NCBI GenBank assembly: GCA_905116865.2
Contig: CAJHNH020004902.1
Span: 247,501 to 311,500 of the forward strand
Length of the DNA: 64,000 bases
Source of the DNA: Candidula unifasciata
Taxonomy: Eukaryota; Mollusca; Gastropoda; Stylommatophora; Geomitridae
Direction: 5' to 3'
Of this stretch, positions 21,927-40,454 are shown piece after piece. The notes beneath the pieces are model-generated. The model was given only the letters and a program-made list of their open reading frames with translations, was not told the origin of the DNA and ran no database searches. How positions within the stretch are numbered: position 1 is the first letter of the stretch; each line of letters starts with the position of its first letter. The position numbers and the translations under genes are program-made.

Positions 21927-22318
21927 TTATATCTTTTCTTTATCTGTTGTTGAGCGAACTATAGTTTCCTGACTTTTGCGAGTTACATAGCTTGTGTTAA
22001 TGTCATACCTAAGGTAAAAGAGACACCTTAGGTATGACATTAACACAAGCCCGTAAAGTTTAACTTCTATAAATGTCTCTTTTGGCCAAAAGTTTTGCCT
22101 GGAAGCGTTAAATCTAGGACAATCTTGGAGGATGTGATCTGTTGTCTCAGGTGCCAGTCCACAGGTACACATGGCTGATTGGCCGATTTTAAATTTGTTG
22201 TACACGTGGCAGCGAAGTCGATTGTGCCCTGTTCTAAGACGAAAGATAAAGACTTGCTCTGGTCTGTCCATAATATGGTAATCGTCTTGTGCCAGTTTCG
22301 GTGGCATTCTGATTGATT
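21927..22318 (-). pseudogene. LINE ORF2 C-terminal fragment with fold-back
   Basis: Minus-strand frame of 126 codons: YHIMDRPEQVFIFRLRTGHN, RLRCHVYNKFKIGQ and CTCGLAPETTDHILQDCPRF. This is the 'FRLRTGHn.L..Hl..kf.ig....C.CG...et..H.L..CP' zinc-knuckle-like ending found downstream of RNase H in LINEs that carry it. The last part is a hairpin duplication (see 21991-22049). Confidence 0.8.
21991..22049. repeat. perfect 25-bp hairpin with 9-nt loop
   Basis: Arm 21991-22015 ('cttgtgttaatgtcatacct' plus aaggt) is exactly complementary to 22025-22049; the loop is 'aaaagagac'. It marks the point where the LINE fragment folds back on itself. Confidence 0.95.
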
Positions 22319-22323
22319 TGATT

Positions 22324-22600
22324 ATTCTCGTGGTTTAGTGGCTAGACGCTCTCCTGCGGATCAGAAGGACATGGGTTCGGTTCCTGAGGGTGCCCGGACT
22401 TTTTTCAAAAATGACTTTGGCTCCCAGGTCGACCCATCTTTGAGTGGGTACCAGGTACAGTCCTGGGAAGTAAAGTCAGCCGGTATGATGCTGATCAAAT
22501 CACCCACCAAGTGCTGATTTGTCTATAAAATATAGGTCTAGGCCTAAAAACCCCATACGTCTGAAAGACGTGGACAAAGGTTCTTTACTTTTACTTTACT
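22324..22600 (+). repeat. SINE-1, full length
   Basis: Head 'tggtttagtggctagacgct', B-box-like 'gggttcggttcctgag', body 'ccaggtcgacccatctttga' and 'gtctataaaatataggtcta', end 'ttctttacttttactttact'. Its 3' end joins the 30-bp satellite directly. Confidence 0.88.
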
Positions 22601-22906
22601 GAAAAGTTATCACACAACACAAACAAGACAGAAAAGTTATCACACAACACAAACAAGACAGAAAAGTTATCACACAACACAAGCAAGACAGAAAAGTTAT
22701 CACACAACACAAGCAAGACAGAAAAGTTATCACACAACACAAGCAAGACAGAAAAGTTATCACACAGCACAAGCAAGACAGGAAAGTTATCACACAACAC
22801 AAGCAGGACAGAAAAGTTATCACACAACACAAGCAAGACAGAAAAGTTATCACACAACACAAGCAAGACAGAAAATTTATTATACAACACAAGCAAGACA
22901 GAAAAC
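22601..22906. repeat. 30-bp satellite, ten copies
   Basis: Unit 'gaaaagttatcacacaacac' plus 'aagcaagaca' (30 bp), 97-100% alike. Being a multiple of three, it keeps minus-strand frames open (CDNFSVLLVL), a shadow and not a gene. It starts at the last base of the SINE. Confidence 0.97.
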
Positions 22907-23700
22907 CGTTGGCCCTTATCTCTCCATGTTCTGTATAACCTCGGGGGCGTGTCTAGAAGGGAGATACTCGATCTGGGACCAGGAGATCTACACGTTTAAA
23001 TGGGAAGAGAGAAGTTGGATGTCTCGTGGACTCTAGGCCTGCAGAACCATCATGACTTATCAGGTTACTCAGGGCCGTTGCCAGCCAGTCGTTATACGCA
23101 AGCTAGCTTGAGTGCGCACACTCACGCACACACTACACACACACTCACGCACACACAACACAACACACACTTTATGGACGCGGGTGAGGGCAACCATCTA
23201 TCTTTCTATTTGATCTGTCCGTCTGTCTGTCTGTATTCAAAATGCGTATCTGCTCAACTCTTTTTTCTCTCTGTCTGTCTTGGAAATTGTCTGTCAGCCT
23301 GTTTGTCTACCTGTCTGTGTTCATCACTTTCGCAATTGGTGTCGAGGACACATTTTAGCGAGGAGAAAAAGGAGGTAAAATTTAAAACAAAAGTGGGGGG
23401 GGGGGGGTTAGAGAATATACCCACTGCTTCTTTAAAGGGCAAGACGTTAAAGGTGAATAATAAAGGAGTTTTTTAAATTGGATGTGTTGGGTCGAATGGT
23501 CCAGATATCACATTCTAGCTGCAAACCACAATACAGTGTACCAAGCGCCCCTCGTTGTTTATTTATAGGTCATCTTCATTGTACATCAGACATGACCATA
23601 AGTGCTCCGATCTCCTCCTGAGTATGTCTCTACGTGTTTTTAGGCTAACAACTCCCACTCTGTTGTGGCTGATGTAACGACAGGTGTCTCCCGCATGGTT
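22907..23700. other. no gene recognised; CA, CTGT and G tracts
   Basis: CA/CACG-rich (23120-23172), CTGT-rich (23218-23330), a G run (23396-23407) and a family G core near 23500-23545. No convincing exon. Confidence 0.4.
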
Positions 23701-23714
23701 ATCCTGTCTGCAAG

Positions 23715-23995
23715 TCATGCACACATACGGGAGGAAGCATGGACAGAGCTGATATCATCAACACTGTAGGGACTAGTTTGAGGGATAACGGCGAATATAT
23801 GACGCTAACACGACAGCATGACCGAGGAGTTGAGCTTGATGAAGTACGTCTATACCGTCTTAGAGGTAAAGACAGGAGACACTAGAACCATCTCCTCATG
23901 GGAATAATCAGTAGAGGTACCTTGGAGTGGCTGCTGCATCGGAGGACTGAACACCCATGGAGATGCCCGATGTGCAAAGACGTCGATTGTGATAA
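23715..23995 (+). pseudogene. LINE ORF2 C-terminal fragment
   Basis: Reads MDRADIINTVGTSLRDNGEY, MTLTRQHDRGVELDEVRLYR, then TEHPWRCPMCKDVDCDN. It is homologous to the minus-strand tail at 58444-58641 ([14 protein letters not shown]). The CPMC motif is the zinc-knuckle-type end. Confidence 0.7.
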
Positions 23996-24099
23996 CAAAA
24001 CATAACATAACATTTCCTGTCTGGCAGCTCCAATTGGTACACCCTGGGTATGCAGTCTATTCAGTGAAAAACCATTTTCTACAAAGCTGAAAGCCTCAC

Positions 24100-25678
24100 A
24101 ACGTTTAGTCTCTCGTATGACATGACGATGTCTCTCCTGTCCATAGGTGGCCCATTCCGAATAGTTGCAATACTGGCCAGGGCGTCTGCTTTCTCCTTGC
24201 CTTTCACACTAGTATGATCTAGAACAAAAATGGAGGTGATTTTGCAAAAGGCTGCGTTTTGTATGGTTTCCTCATATGCCTGCCATCATCTTTTGTAGTA
24301 TCCTCACTGAGTCAGCTGAGTAAACACATATTGGTGAATTGCCGAGTTGTCAGCCATTCTAGCGACTTTATCACAGCCATGACCTCCATTGTCATGATCC
24401 TACTGGTAGAAGCAACGGCTCCACTGTCTTCTTTGATGACTTCCCCTGTGGTGTTTGCCGTGAAAGCCTATTTGCTTCGCTTCTGACGAATCACAGAACC
24501 ATCTGTATATATAACAGCATCTTCCGGTGATGTGTGTACCTCCACAAATGCTTTCGCTTCTGTTTCAACTATTTGTAGCGCCAAATCACGGCACTATCTT
24601 GTCAGGTTGATAACCACAAAAGTACTGTTTGTTTTCATTTGGTACAGGTATCCATTCCTCTCACGGTTTGTGTCGTGAAGGGAAATCACCCGTTGAAGTA
24701 CTGTCTCTGCCCGGTCCAACCAAGACTGGCCTCGTTTAAGTTTGTTGCCTTTACCAGTATTCGGTTCATCGTGCAGTGGGTGTGTAACGTCCTCAGTGAT
24801 TTTGAGGTATGCGCACGGTTGATGCATTTCTAGCATCCTGTTTCTGTCTGGGAGATCTAGTAGGTATCTCCAGCTCTACGTGATGTGTCTTTGATACAGC
24901 CAAACATGATACACATTGTGTCCTTTTGTACCATTTCCAATCTGTTGATGTGGGTCTTGCTGAGGGTGAGTTCATATTCTACGACCTTCTTTTTAAGGAT
25001 GAAATTGTTCGTTATTTGAAGCCCTACTCTGGCTCTTGCCAGGGGCCACAATATAGCCTGGCCATAAATATAGCCTAAAGACTGAACGCGGTTTCTAGGA
25101 CCTCTCCACTGTGATCCTCACCCGCATGGTGGCACATTGTTTCATCGGGTGTTTATCGCTTGTGTGATGTCCTGGTGGGGTAAAAAGTCAGTCAGTCTTC
25201 TACGACAGAGAGGATGACATCCTGCTAGAGGATGACTAGCAGCCTTTGTTGACACACATAGCAGCCACAATTCTTATTGCAGCCAAACGCTTTCTGGCCT
25301 TGTTAATCATAGTATCAAGTTAGGAACTGCAGCTGAGGCTTCGGTCGAAACTTACTCAGAGGTATTTTGAAAGTTCAGTCCTTGTCATCTCTTCGCCATT
25401 GATGTGCACATTGGGCGTTACTGTGTGTACTATGTGATTGTTCAAAGTAAACCAAGTTGCAGTCTCTTTTGCAGTGTTAGTATGAGTTTGAAAAGTTTGA
25501 CACCTATCTGCCATGGGTCACAGTTCCTTTTGGAGTTCTTCTACAATTCTGCCCCTGTTCGTGCCTTGGCGGTACACTAGTATGTTATCGGTGTAGCAGA
25601 GTCTTCTTCCTTCACCTGTGATTTGATATTTTGTCACCCCAATGGCGAAAATATTAAAGAACCGCCCTTGCAATGGCG
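24100..25678 (-). pseudogene. LINE RT-RNase H copy, 5'-truncated
   Basis: Reading the minus strand from 25678: FNIFAIGVTKYQI, the degraded RT box C 'LCYTDNILVYRQGTNR' (YADD normally), a connection with INRLEMVQKDTMCIMFGC, then RNase H pieces VIYTDGSV (near 24510) and VKGKEKADALASIATIRNG (near 24190). The order matches RT, connection, RNase H. A family C repeat (25003-25185) is inserted in it. Its 5' end meets a GAA array. Stops throughout: dead copy. Confidence 0.85.
25003..25185 (-). repeat. dispersed repeat family C inserted in LINE
   Basis: Reverse copy with 'gttcgttatttgaagcccta', 'catcgggtgtttatcgcttg' and 'tgatgtcctggtggggta'. LINE sequence resumes on both sides, so the insertion is younger than the LINE. 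Confidence 0.8.
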
Positions 25679-25773
25679 AGGAAGAAGAAGAAGAAGAAGA
25701 AGAAGAAGAAGAAGAAGAAGAAGAAGAAGAAGAAGAAGAAGAAGAAGAAGAAGAAGAAGAAGAAGAAGAAGAA
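25679..25773. repeat. (GAA)n array
   Basis: About 95 bp of pure GAA ending in a few CGAA units (gaacgaacgaac), joined to the truncated LINE. Minus-strand poly-Ser and plus-strand poly-Arg frames are artefacts. Confidence 0.97.
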
Positions 25774-25879
25774 CGAACGAACTTTTCTTTCAAAAGGTCT
25801 TAAATTGGGCCGGTAAGCCTATCTTACATTCGGCCTTTCCAAACACTCGACTTTCATACAGTAACGGTGTTTTATCTTT

Positions 25880-26570
<691 letters not shown>

Positions 26571-27044
26571 ACTGATTCATTCACACACTTTCCTACTTAC
26601 ACATACAGACACACACTCACAAAGACACCTACAAACACAGACACCCTTTGTGTAAGTGAGAACAAACTTCGCCATTTCTTCACTGGCACGGCCCTGTGAG
26701 AGCTTGTCAACCCTGTGTCTATGTGTGTCAAAACATTGTCGCTGTACCGAGGCCAAGTCAAGTTCTAGAATGTCAGGGCGAGTTTTGTTGTCACAGATCT
26801 TGTGAGTCTCGATTTCTGACTGTGGCAAACTACACAAGCGATACACCCACAATTCAGCTGTTACTGAATACACAAGAGATGGAGTTGTAGGTAAGTGGGA
26901 TTTGAACTTCTTCTCACACTTACCACTCTGTGTTATCAGTACGAGACATGGTCGCTCACAACCTACCAGATCAGAAAATTAGTGACCATTGAAAGAAATT
27001 AGAAGAGTTGCAGAAGTGATTTAATCAATTAATCATAAAGTCCT
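26571..27044. other. no gene recognised
   Basis: The left end continues CA-rich. A 98-codon minus frame (26577-26873) has no motif I recognise, and part of it reads through the CA tract. Confidence 0.35.
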
Positions 27045-27245
27045 TTACAGAATGTCGCTCTCTTCATGACACACCTGAAAGTGTTTTTTTTTCCAGCCAG
27101 TTCTCCAGCCCTTTGTGCTTTCATAGCCAAGGTAGATTTCATGTCCTGTGTGAACCTTCGCCGAGTTCCGGCTCTGCCTCGTTTTCTGGAATCTGCAGCC
27201 CTCCTCTTCCCCCATCACCGTTCTCTGCATACCGTCATGGCACCT
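27045..27245 (+). repeat. dispersed repeat family E, copy 1
   Basis: 'tcctttacagaatgtcgctc', 'cacacctgaaagtg', 'tctgcctcgttttctggaat'. The same order occurs at 34235-34390, and a short piece at 62862. Confidence 0.6.
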
Positions 27246-27540
27246 GTAGGACTGACTAGAAGAAACCAAATCACATGATAAAGATCTGGCACACAAACTA
27301 ATTCTCAAAAACATACAAAAGCAATGATTTGCACACTTAGAGAAAATTCCTTGTGACGCCATACCACGCACGGCATACACCAAAAGAGGAGAGCACAAGG
27401 TAGACCACGAACAATATAGAAAGATAGCATCTGAAACATTATACAACACCATAATGTGTTCATAGTCGAGGAGGGCAGAAGAACAAGAAGCAGAACCTGA
27501 TACCTCCCTTGACACCCGAAGCGGTAAAAGAAGAAGTGAA

Positions 27541-27562
27541 GTGAAGAAGAAGAAGAAGAAGA
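27541..27562. repeat. short GAA tract
   Basis: Seven GAA units. Confidence 0.8.
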
Positions 27563-27794
27563 AGCAGAAAAGCGATGTGAATTATAATGATACCACTTTT
27601 TTAGTTGACAATTTTCCGACTTTCCAGACAATTCTGTTACAATGTCCTGTAGGCAGGCAAAAGATTCCCGGCCCATGGCGATGGCGATTATGACTAACAA
27701 TACCAGCTGGCGTTAAGAAGAATCTTCAACAATAAGTGTAAAAGATTTCAAACCCGATTGACTTTTTATTACTGACAAATGAATTTGTATACGA

Positions 27795-28060
27795 ATTCAA
27801 AAATCTGGGAAGTACCTTCACATTGGACAGCAGAATGGACAGAGAGATCGAGTCCAGAATCCAACAAGCAAACAGTGTTAGCTTTCAACTTTCGCCAATC
27901 CTGAAACACCCAGCAAAAACCAATGGCAACTGAATGACAAATCATAAATCCTTTTTGTTTTAAACCAACATTATATTATCAGTGCCAAACCTGGGCACTA
28001 ACAAAAGAGAAAAAGCGGAAATGAGTGACGTGTCAAATGCGATGTTTTGAAAAAAAAAAA
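27795..28060 (+). pseudogene. LINE reverse transcriptase fragment
   Basis: Plus-strand pieces EFKNLGSTFTLDSRMDREIE, SRIQQAN and YYQCQTWALTKEKK correspond to 'fkYLGs.it.d.r...Ei..RI..a' and 'l.YgcqtW.Ltk...kk'. Frameshifted. Confidence 0.7.
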
Positions 28061-28185
28061 AAAAAATCAATCAACTTAACAAGAGGAAACCATATATTTT
28101 TTTTAAAACCAAGCTATCAGAATTACAATAATGGAAACAAAACCTGTTAATTAGATTTATTGAAAATAAAAACTAAAATTATTTG

Positions 28186-28740
28186 ATTTGATTTGATTTG
28201 ATTCAAGAACCGACATCACAGCACTCGGGGCATTCGCATAAGCGCTCCGTCCCCATCTTCAGCAGCCAGCGAAGAGTTCCGATACTAATGGTGCCAGTAG
28301 CTTTTTGATTAAACGTCCGTCTTGCCTTTCCTCTGAGCGTCGAGCTTCTGCCAGAACCTCTCGTCACACCCCCCCCCCCCTAACTGCATCAATCTCACTA
28401 GACTATGGTGATCCATCTGCTCCTCCGAATTTACACGCTCTCCCACAAGACACTAACCACGTCTGTCCTATCATATATCAGTATTCCACCAAGTTGTGCA
28501 GAGCCAGCCAGTCTGTCCGCCTGTTCATTTCCCAACACACCGGCGTGACCCGGTGAAAAAATCCAGACAATACTCCATACTCGTGTCCTCCGCAGCGAAG
28601 CATGCCACTCTGCACGAAGCATACCTGTTCTGATCTTCCTCAGCATGCTTTCTGAATCAGTTACAATCACGATGTGTGTGTGTGTCGTGTTCTCTAGCCA
28701 GCAGAAAGCTGCAGTGACCGCCTCCACCTCCATTCTGTGA
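28186..28740 (-). pseudogene. LINE RNase H and 3' end with CAAAT-type tail
   Basis: Minus-strand frame of 100 codons: MEVEAVTAAFCWLENTTHTH, IVIVTDSESMLRKIRTGM and FSPGHAGVLGNEQADRLAGS. These are the RNase H box with 'TDSeS' and the 'PGHaGv.GNE.ADrLA' box. Further 3' it reads [12 protein letters not shown]. The element ends at a (CAAAT)n tail near 28185-28203. Other copies: 40455-41000(-), 48715-48815(-), 62410-62830(+). Confidence 0.9.
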
Positions 28741-28744
28741 CCAA

Positions 28745-28777
28745 AAGGTGACCAAACTAAAATTGTTTGGTCACCTT
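28745..28777. repeat. 13-bp perfect inverted repeat
   Basis: Arms 28745-28757 ('aaggtgaccaaac') and 28765-28777 with a 7-nt loop, just 5' of the LINE RNase H copy. Confidence 0.85.
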
Positions 28778-28799
28778 ATCAGAATAAGGCTAGCATTAC

Positions 28800-28965
28800 C
28801 GGTTGCATACACCATGAGGATGAAAACACCAAGAGGCAGAGGACGGCCAAGAAGTACATAGATAGATGCAGTAAACAACTTGCTAAAACTTAACAATATC
28901 ACCGTGCAGCAAGTTAACGAGCGCACACTACACCGGGGACCATTCATGAGCCGTGCCTGCGACGT
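28800..28965 (+). pseudogene. LINE RT C-terminal scrap
   Basis: Reads MRMKTPRGRGRPRST followed by DAVNNLLKLNNITVQQ, then a stop. The 'RGRGRPR' block of a non-LTR ORF end. Confidence 0.6.
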
Positions 28966-28974
28966 CTAACAAGC

Positions 28975-29585
28975 TTCAACAGGGAAAGACGACAGCTTTC
29001 CAATGGCTTGAGAGCAGCACAGCCCAGTATGTGGTCATAGTAACCTACACACAGAGCAGCACAGCCCAGTATGTGGTCATAGTAACCTACACACAGAGCA
29101 GCACAGCCCAGTATGTGGTCATAGTAAGGGACTCACAGAGCAGCACAGCCCAGTATGTGGTCATAGTAACGGACTCACAGAGCAGCACAGCCCAGTATGT
29201 GGTCATAGTAACGGACTCACAGAGCAGCACAGCCCAGTATGTGGTCATAGTAACGGGCCCACAGAGCAGCACAGCCCAGTATGTGGTCATAGTAAGGGAC
29301 TCACAGAGCAGCACAGCCCAGTATGTGGTCAAAGTAACGGACTCACAGAGCAGCACAGCCCAGTATGTGGTCATAGTAAGGGACTCACAGAGCAGCACAG
29401 CCCAGTATGTGGTCATAGTAACGGGCCCACAGAGCAGCATAGTCCAGTATGTGGTCATAGTAACGGACTCACAGAGCAGCATAGCCCAGTATGTGGTCAT
29501 AGTAACGGACTCACAGAGCATGCTTCGGAAAATAGAAACTGGCGCCCTATCGCTTGATCAGACGCTGATCAAGAGCATGTCGTAG
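28975..29585 (+). pseudogene. LINE RNase H piece expanded into a 42-bp minisatellite
   Basis: An open frame of 210 codons starts TAFQWLESSTAQYVVIVT and ends VTDSQSMLRKIETGALSLDQ. That is the same RNase H stretch read as AFCWLE...IVIVTDSESMLRKI at 28431-28733(-). Between them, 12 in-frame copies (29013-29516) of a 42-bp unit beginning 'agcagcacagcccagtatgt' repeat the 14 residues around VVIVTDSQ. It is a repeat inside dead LINE coding sequence, not a host gene. Confidence 0.9.
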
Positions 29586-31095
29586 GTTTTCTGTCCATGA
29601 AATTCGTCTGTGCGGGGTAATAAGCAAACTGTTAGAATGGCTGTTTCTGTTAATAGTGAGCTATCTTATGATAAAGCCGAAGCTATAAAGTTTCCCTGCG
29701 ATCAAGTGGATAGTGCAACAGAACAGACCAAGTATCCATACACTGATAGACTCATTCAGCGAGGGGTGAGCACAGGTTCAGGGAGATATTGAACACTGCG
29801 GGAAAAACAGGCACACTTTTATTTAAATTGCAACAGGTACTATTAGCATGTCAGTTCTTCGTTGTCTGCTGAAGCAGTAGACAGAGCACGTGTGGAAATG
29901 TCTATAGTGCAGGGATGTCAGTTCCTCGTTCATGCATTCATTCAGTGTATAAGCCTGGCAATAAAGTGAAATAACAGAGCTGGTGAGAAACATCTGTCTG
30001 TGATAGCCGACACTAAGACCATTTTATTATCTTTGGAATTTCAGAATTTAAGAAGAGCTGTTTGTTGGCAATTAAAGAGATCCCGTCAATTGTAGCGTAA
30101 AAATAAATTTCATGCCTCTCAAAATCTGTCCAAAACTAGGGGCCTGCCTAAACTGTGGGCATACAAATGCATCGGGTAGGTATAGGGCTTAACTCAGAAT
30201 TGGGAGTTTAAACTACTGAGGTTCACTTGTAGACCAATCAGGTCGACTTGTGCACGGCATTTTATGGTATTTCTTACGTAAGCCACCACTGGTTGAAATT
30301 AGCCCAATGGCAGCAGCAGGAACAAATAGAACATGGAAAGGGCACAGATTTGTTTGTTTGAGAAATAAACAAGAATGTGTTTTCTCAAGGCATGTAAATA
30401 AAGACAACTACAGACAAGAGACCATCTAACTTCCACGCTAATTTGGACCCCCCGAACACGTTCGTCAGTTAGGGCTTTTCATCGTATGCAAACCAATTCT
30501 CCATTTTTCTGTGTTTAATATTGTTTTGCTTCTTGTTTGCTCAGTGTCTCCAAGTTTTATCTTTTTAACCAAGTCTGGACATGGTCGGAGGTAACAGAAG
30601 AAGAAAAGTCAGAGACTGGGCAGACAGGCAAGTTTATTTAGGGCAGCTAACGTGTGTTCTTCGAGTTGACTTATGGATTCACCTCCCGGGCAGACGATTT
30701 CGAGGCGCGGTGTAACCTAAAGAAGGCGGCAAGAAGAATTTACAGAAGCATCCAGTCAGACCAAGTAACGCATAAAAAAAAAAGCTAGAGGAACGAAACA
30801 AATATGAACATTTTTCAGATTTCTGATTACTGATTGACTGAATTGAGAATCGACAGCACTGCATACCATGCATGTCCATTGATGCGTATTTCCGGAAGCA
30901 AATATCTTCAGGATTTTCCAGACAATTGTAGTTACAGTAAGAAAAGTGGTAAGTGCAACATTAAGATGCCTCTATCAGTGCTATTTAAAAAAAAAGAAAG
31001 TTCTTAGAAGCCACCCCAAATCTGTAAAACAATATAAGGGAAAGATATGTTTAAGTCGGAAGTGAAAATAAACAGCTAAAAATTCCTATTTTCTT
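29586..31095. other. no gene recognised
   Basis: The longest stretch without an assigned repeat in the left half. Several frames of 60-67 codons exist but none shows a motif or plausible splice context. Confidence 0.35.
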
Positions 31096-31099
31096 CATC

Positions 31100-31268
31100 A
31101 TTTCGAGCCTTGAGGTTGATTGCTGCAGCTACTTCCGCCTCAGTTCATCTCTGTGATTGACCTTCTGCTTCCGCTTGGGGACCCCGAGTGCTTTAGACCA
31201 GCCTATATATTTTCTGTCCTCTGTCTTCTGGATCTGCTCGTCGTCTGCTTCCATTCATCTCTTTTGTG
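31100..31268 (-). pseudogene. LINE C-terminal scrap
   Basis: The sequence 'ttgaggttgattgctgcagc', 'tttagaccagcctatatatt' and 'tctgtcctctgtcttctgga' is colinear with 53310-53530 and 48625-48975, where the minus strand reads like a non-LTR RT end ([14 protein letters not shown]). Confidence 0.55.
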
Positions 31269-31395
31269 TACGCAGTTTTGATCTCTCCGTATCTGCCATT
31301 CGGGAGCCTCTGTGCTTCCATTAATCTCTTTTGTGTACGCAGTTTTGATCTCTCTGTATCTGCCATTTGGGAGCCTCTGTGTTGTAGCGGTTAGA
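31266..31395. repeat. 64-bp direct duplication at the SINE start
   Basis: Two copies of 'catctcttttgtgtacgcag' ... 'gggagcctctgtg'. Both contain the first bases of the SINE-1 that follows, so the duplication includes the element's 5' end. Confidence 0.85.
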
Positions 31396-31640
31396 TGCTC
31401 GCCTGCGGATCCGAAGATCGTGGGTTCAAATCCACATGGAGCCGGATTTGATGCATGACCTTGGCTCCCCAGGTCCACCCAAACTTAAAAAGGTACCAGG
31501 AAAGTCATGGAAAGTAAAGGTGACCGGCGTAATGTTGACCACATCACCCAGCGAGATCTGATTGGTCCATACAAAATGTGTCTAGCCTTATAAACCCGAC
31601 GCGAAACCGGCGTGTAAAGGGACCTTTACCTCCCTCTCTA
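31369..31640 (+). repeat. SINE-1, full length with canonical B box
   Basis: A-box region 'tgttgtagcggttagatgct' and B box 'gggttcaaatccacatgg', which fits GGTTCRANNCC. The family body and 'ggacctttacct' end follow. Confidence 0.88.
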
Positions 31641-31734
31641 TGCGGGCAACCACAGCAGTCTATTACCGTTTATGGTACCAATGATTAGAGGTGATCATTT
31701 TGTTATAGCTTAAAATTACTAGACAATTTTTTAA

Positions 31735-31910
31735 AGTGAAGTAAGTAAAGGACCCTAATCTACGGCATATAGGGCTAGACCTATATTTTATAGACCAAAA
31801 GTCACTGGGTGGCTGATGTCAACATCACGCCGGCCGTCTTTACTTCCCAGGACTGTACCTGGTACTCACTCAAGGCTGGGTCCACTTGGGAGCCTAGGTT
31901 ATTTTGTAAA
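31735..31910 (-). repeat. SINE-1 3' part, reverse
   Basis: 'gggctagacctatattttat', 'cgccggccgtctttacttcc' and 'aaggctgggtccacttggga' are reverse complements of the SINE-1 body. It forms an inverted pair with the copy 100 bp to its left. Confidence 0.85.
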
Positions 31911-32535
31911 AACGTATAGACTTCCCAACAAGTATTGCCGGTGAAATAACAATTAGGAGAATTCAGGCTTTGCTGGCAGTAGAACTGTGGATTACATTAT
32001 TACATTTTTAATCCAAAGGAACGACAATTTAAAAAATTCGGAAAGATTTGTGCTGTCACTTTGTTTATAAATGTGTGCTTTTATTTGTGAATCTGTGTGA
32101 TGTTGGCCAGTATTTGTTTCGGATAATTCATAATAATAATAATAAACGCCATGCGCTGCACTTACCGTACCCAGGAGCACGCCAAAAGACATGACTCCAT
32201 ATCCCTGTCTGGAATTACAGCCTGAAGCTACAAGAAATTAACATTTCACTAAGGGGACAAGACGTTTCATTAACCAACACAGAACAGGCGTCATCAGTCG
32301 TTTTACACGTGTAGAGCTTCTGATGAGGAGATCGGAGCACCTATGGATCTGTCCGGAGTGCTGTGATGATAATCTTTTCTCATCACTAATCACTGATTCG
32401 TAATAATTTTACAAATACATTTATTATAATTCTTTTTCAAGACGAACGTAAAGACACTAATATTTTTTTTTTTTTTTTTTGTAAATAGAGATTATCGGCC
32501 AGAGATTACATTTGCACTTAAATGATATTTTCCAG

Positions 32536-32562
32536 GGGGGTAGGAGGGGGGGGGGGGGGGGG
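32536..32562. repeat. poly-G tract
   Basis: G-rich run (ggggggtaggaggggggggg type), about 140 bp upstream of the mucin-like gene's first exon. Confidence 0.8.
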
Positions 32563-32702
32563 TAGGATAATTTAAAAAGAATATAGACAACTGGCATTTG
32601 TGTAGAAGTGATATTTTCTAATAAAAGAGATTATAATCCAAATGACATTTCCATTAAATTGATATTTTCTAGAACTCTGAGGTGCTGACTAAACAACCAA
32701 CT

Positions 32703-40141
<7,439 letters not shown>

Positions 40142-40156
40142 TTATCTTATATAAAG

Positions 40157-40163
40157 AGGGAGG

Positions 40164-40207
<44 letters not shown>

Positions 40208-40232
40208 AAGAGAGAGAGAGAGAGAGAGAGAG
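40157..40232. repeat. (GA)n microsatellite
   Basis: GGGA units then GA with one AAGA break, in the presumed 3' untranslated region. Confidence 0.95.
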
Positions 40233-40390
40233 TGACCGGGTAACAAGGTGGCTAGAGGCTTGCCTGTAGCCAGTATGTCTTGTGTTCAAATCAGCATCGT
40301 GGATTTGGCCTGGGTTCCCAGCTTAAAATATGTACCCGGTAATGTCTTGGGAAACACAGGCGACCAACCTTCTGCTGACCACCCCTCTCC
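40233..40390 (+). repeat. SINE-1 head, truncated
   Basis: 'acaaggtggctagaggcttg', 'gtgttcaaatcagcatcgtg' (B-box-like) and 'cctgggttcccagcttaaaa'. The 3' part is lost. Confidence 0.65.
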
Positions 40391-40454
40391 CCCGTTTCCC
40401 AACCGAGATAAAGACGAAACGCTTATGGGGCTATCCCGTGTGCTGTGATCTCGA

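Noticed and set aside
22601..22906. Possible repeat-protein gene (CDNFSVLLVL repeats, minus strand)
   Set aside because: A 30-bp satellite keeps the frame open by arithmetic; no flanking coding signal.
24100..25678. Active LINE
   Set aside because: Multiple stops, a degraded YADD box and a nested repeat show it is inactive.
28953..29585. 210-codon gene with VVIVTDSQ repeats
   Set aside because: It is a LINE RNase H scrap with a 42-bp expansion; flanks match a LINE, and no host features are present.
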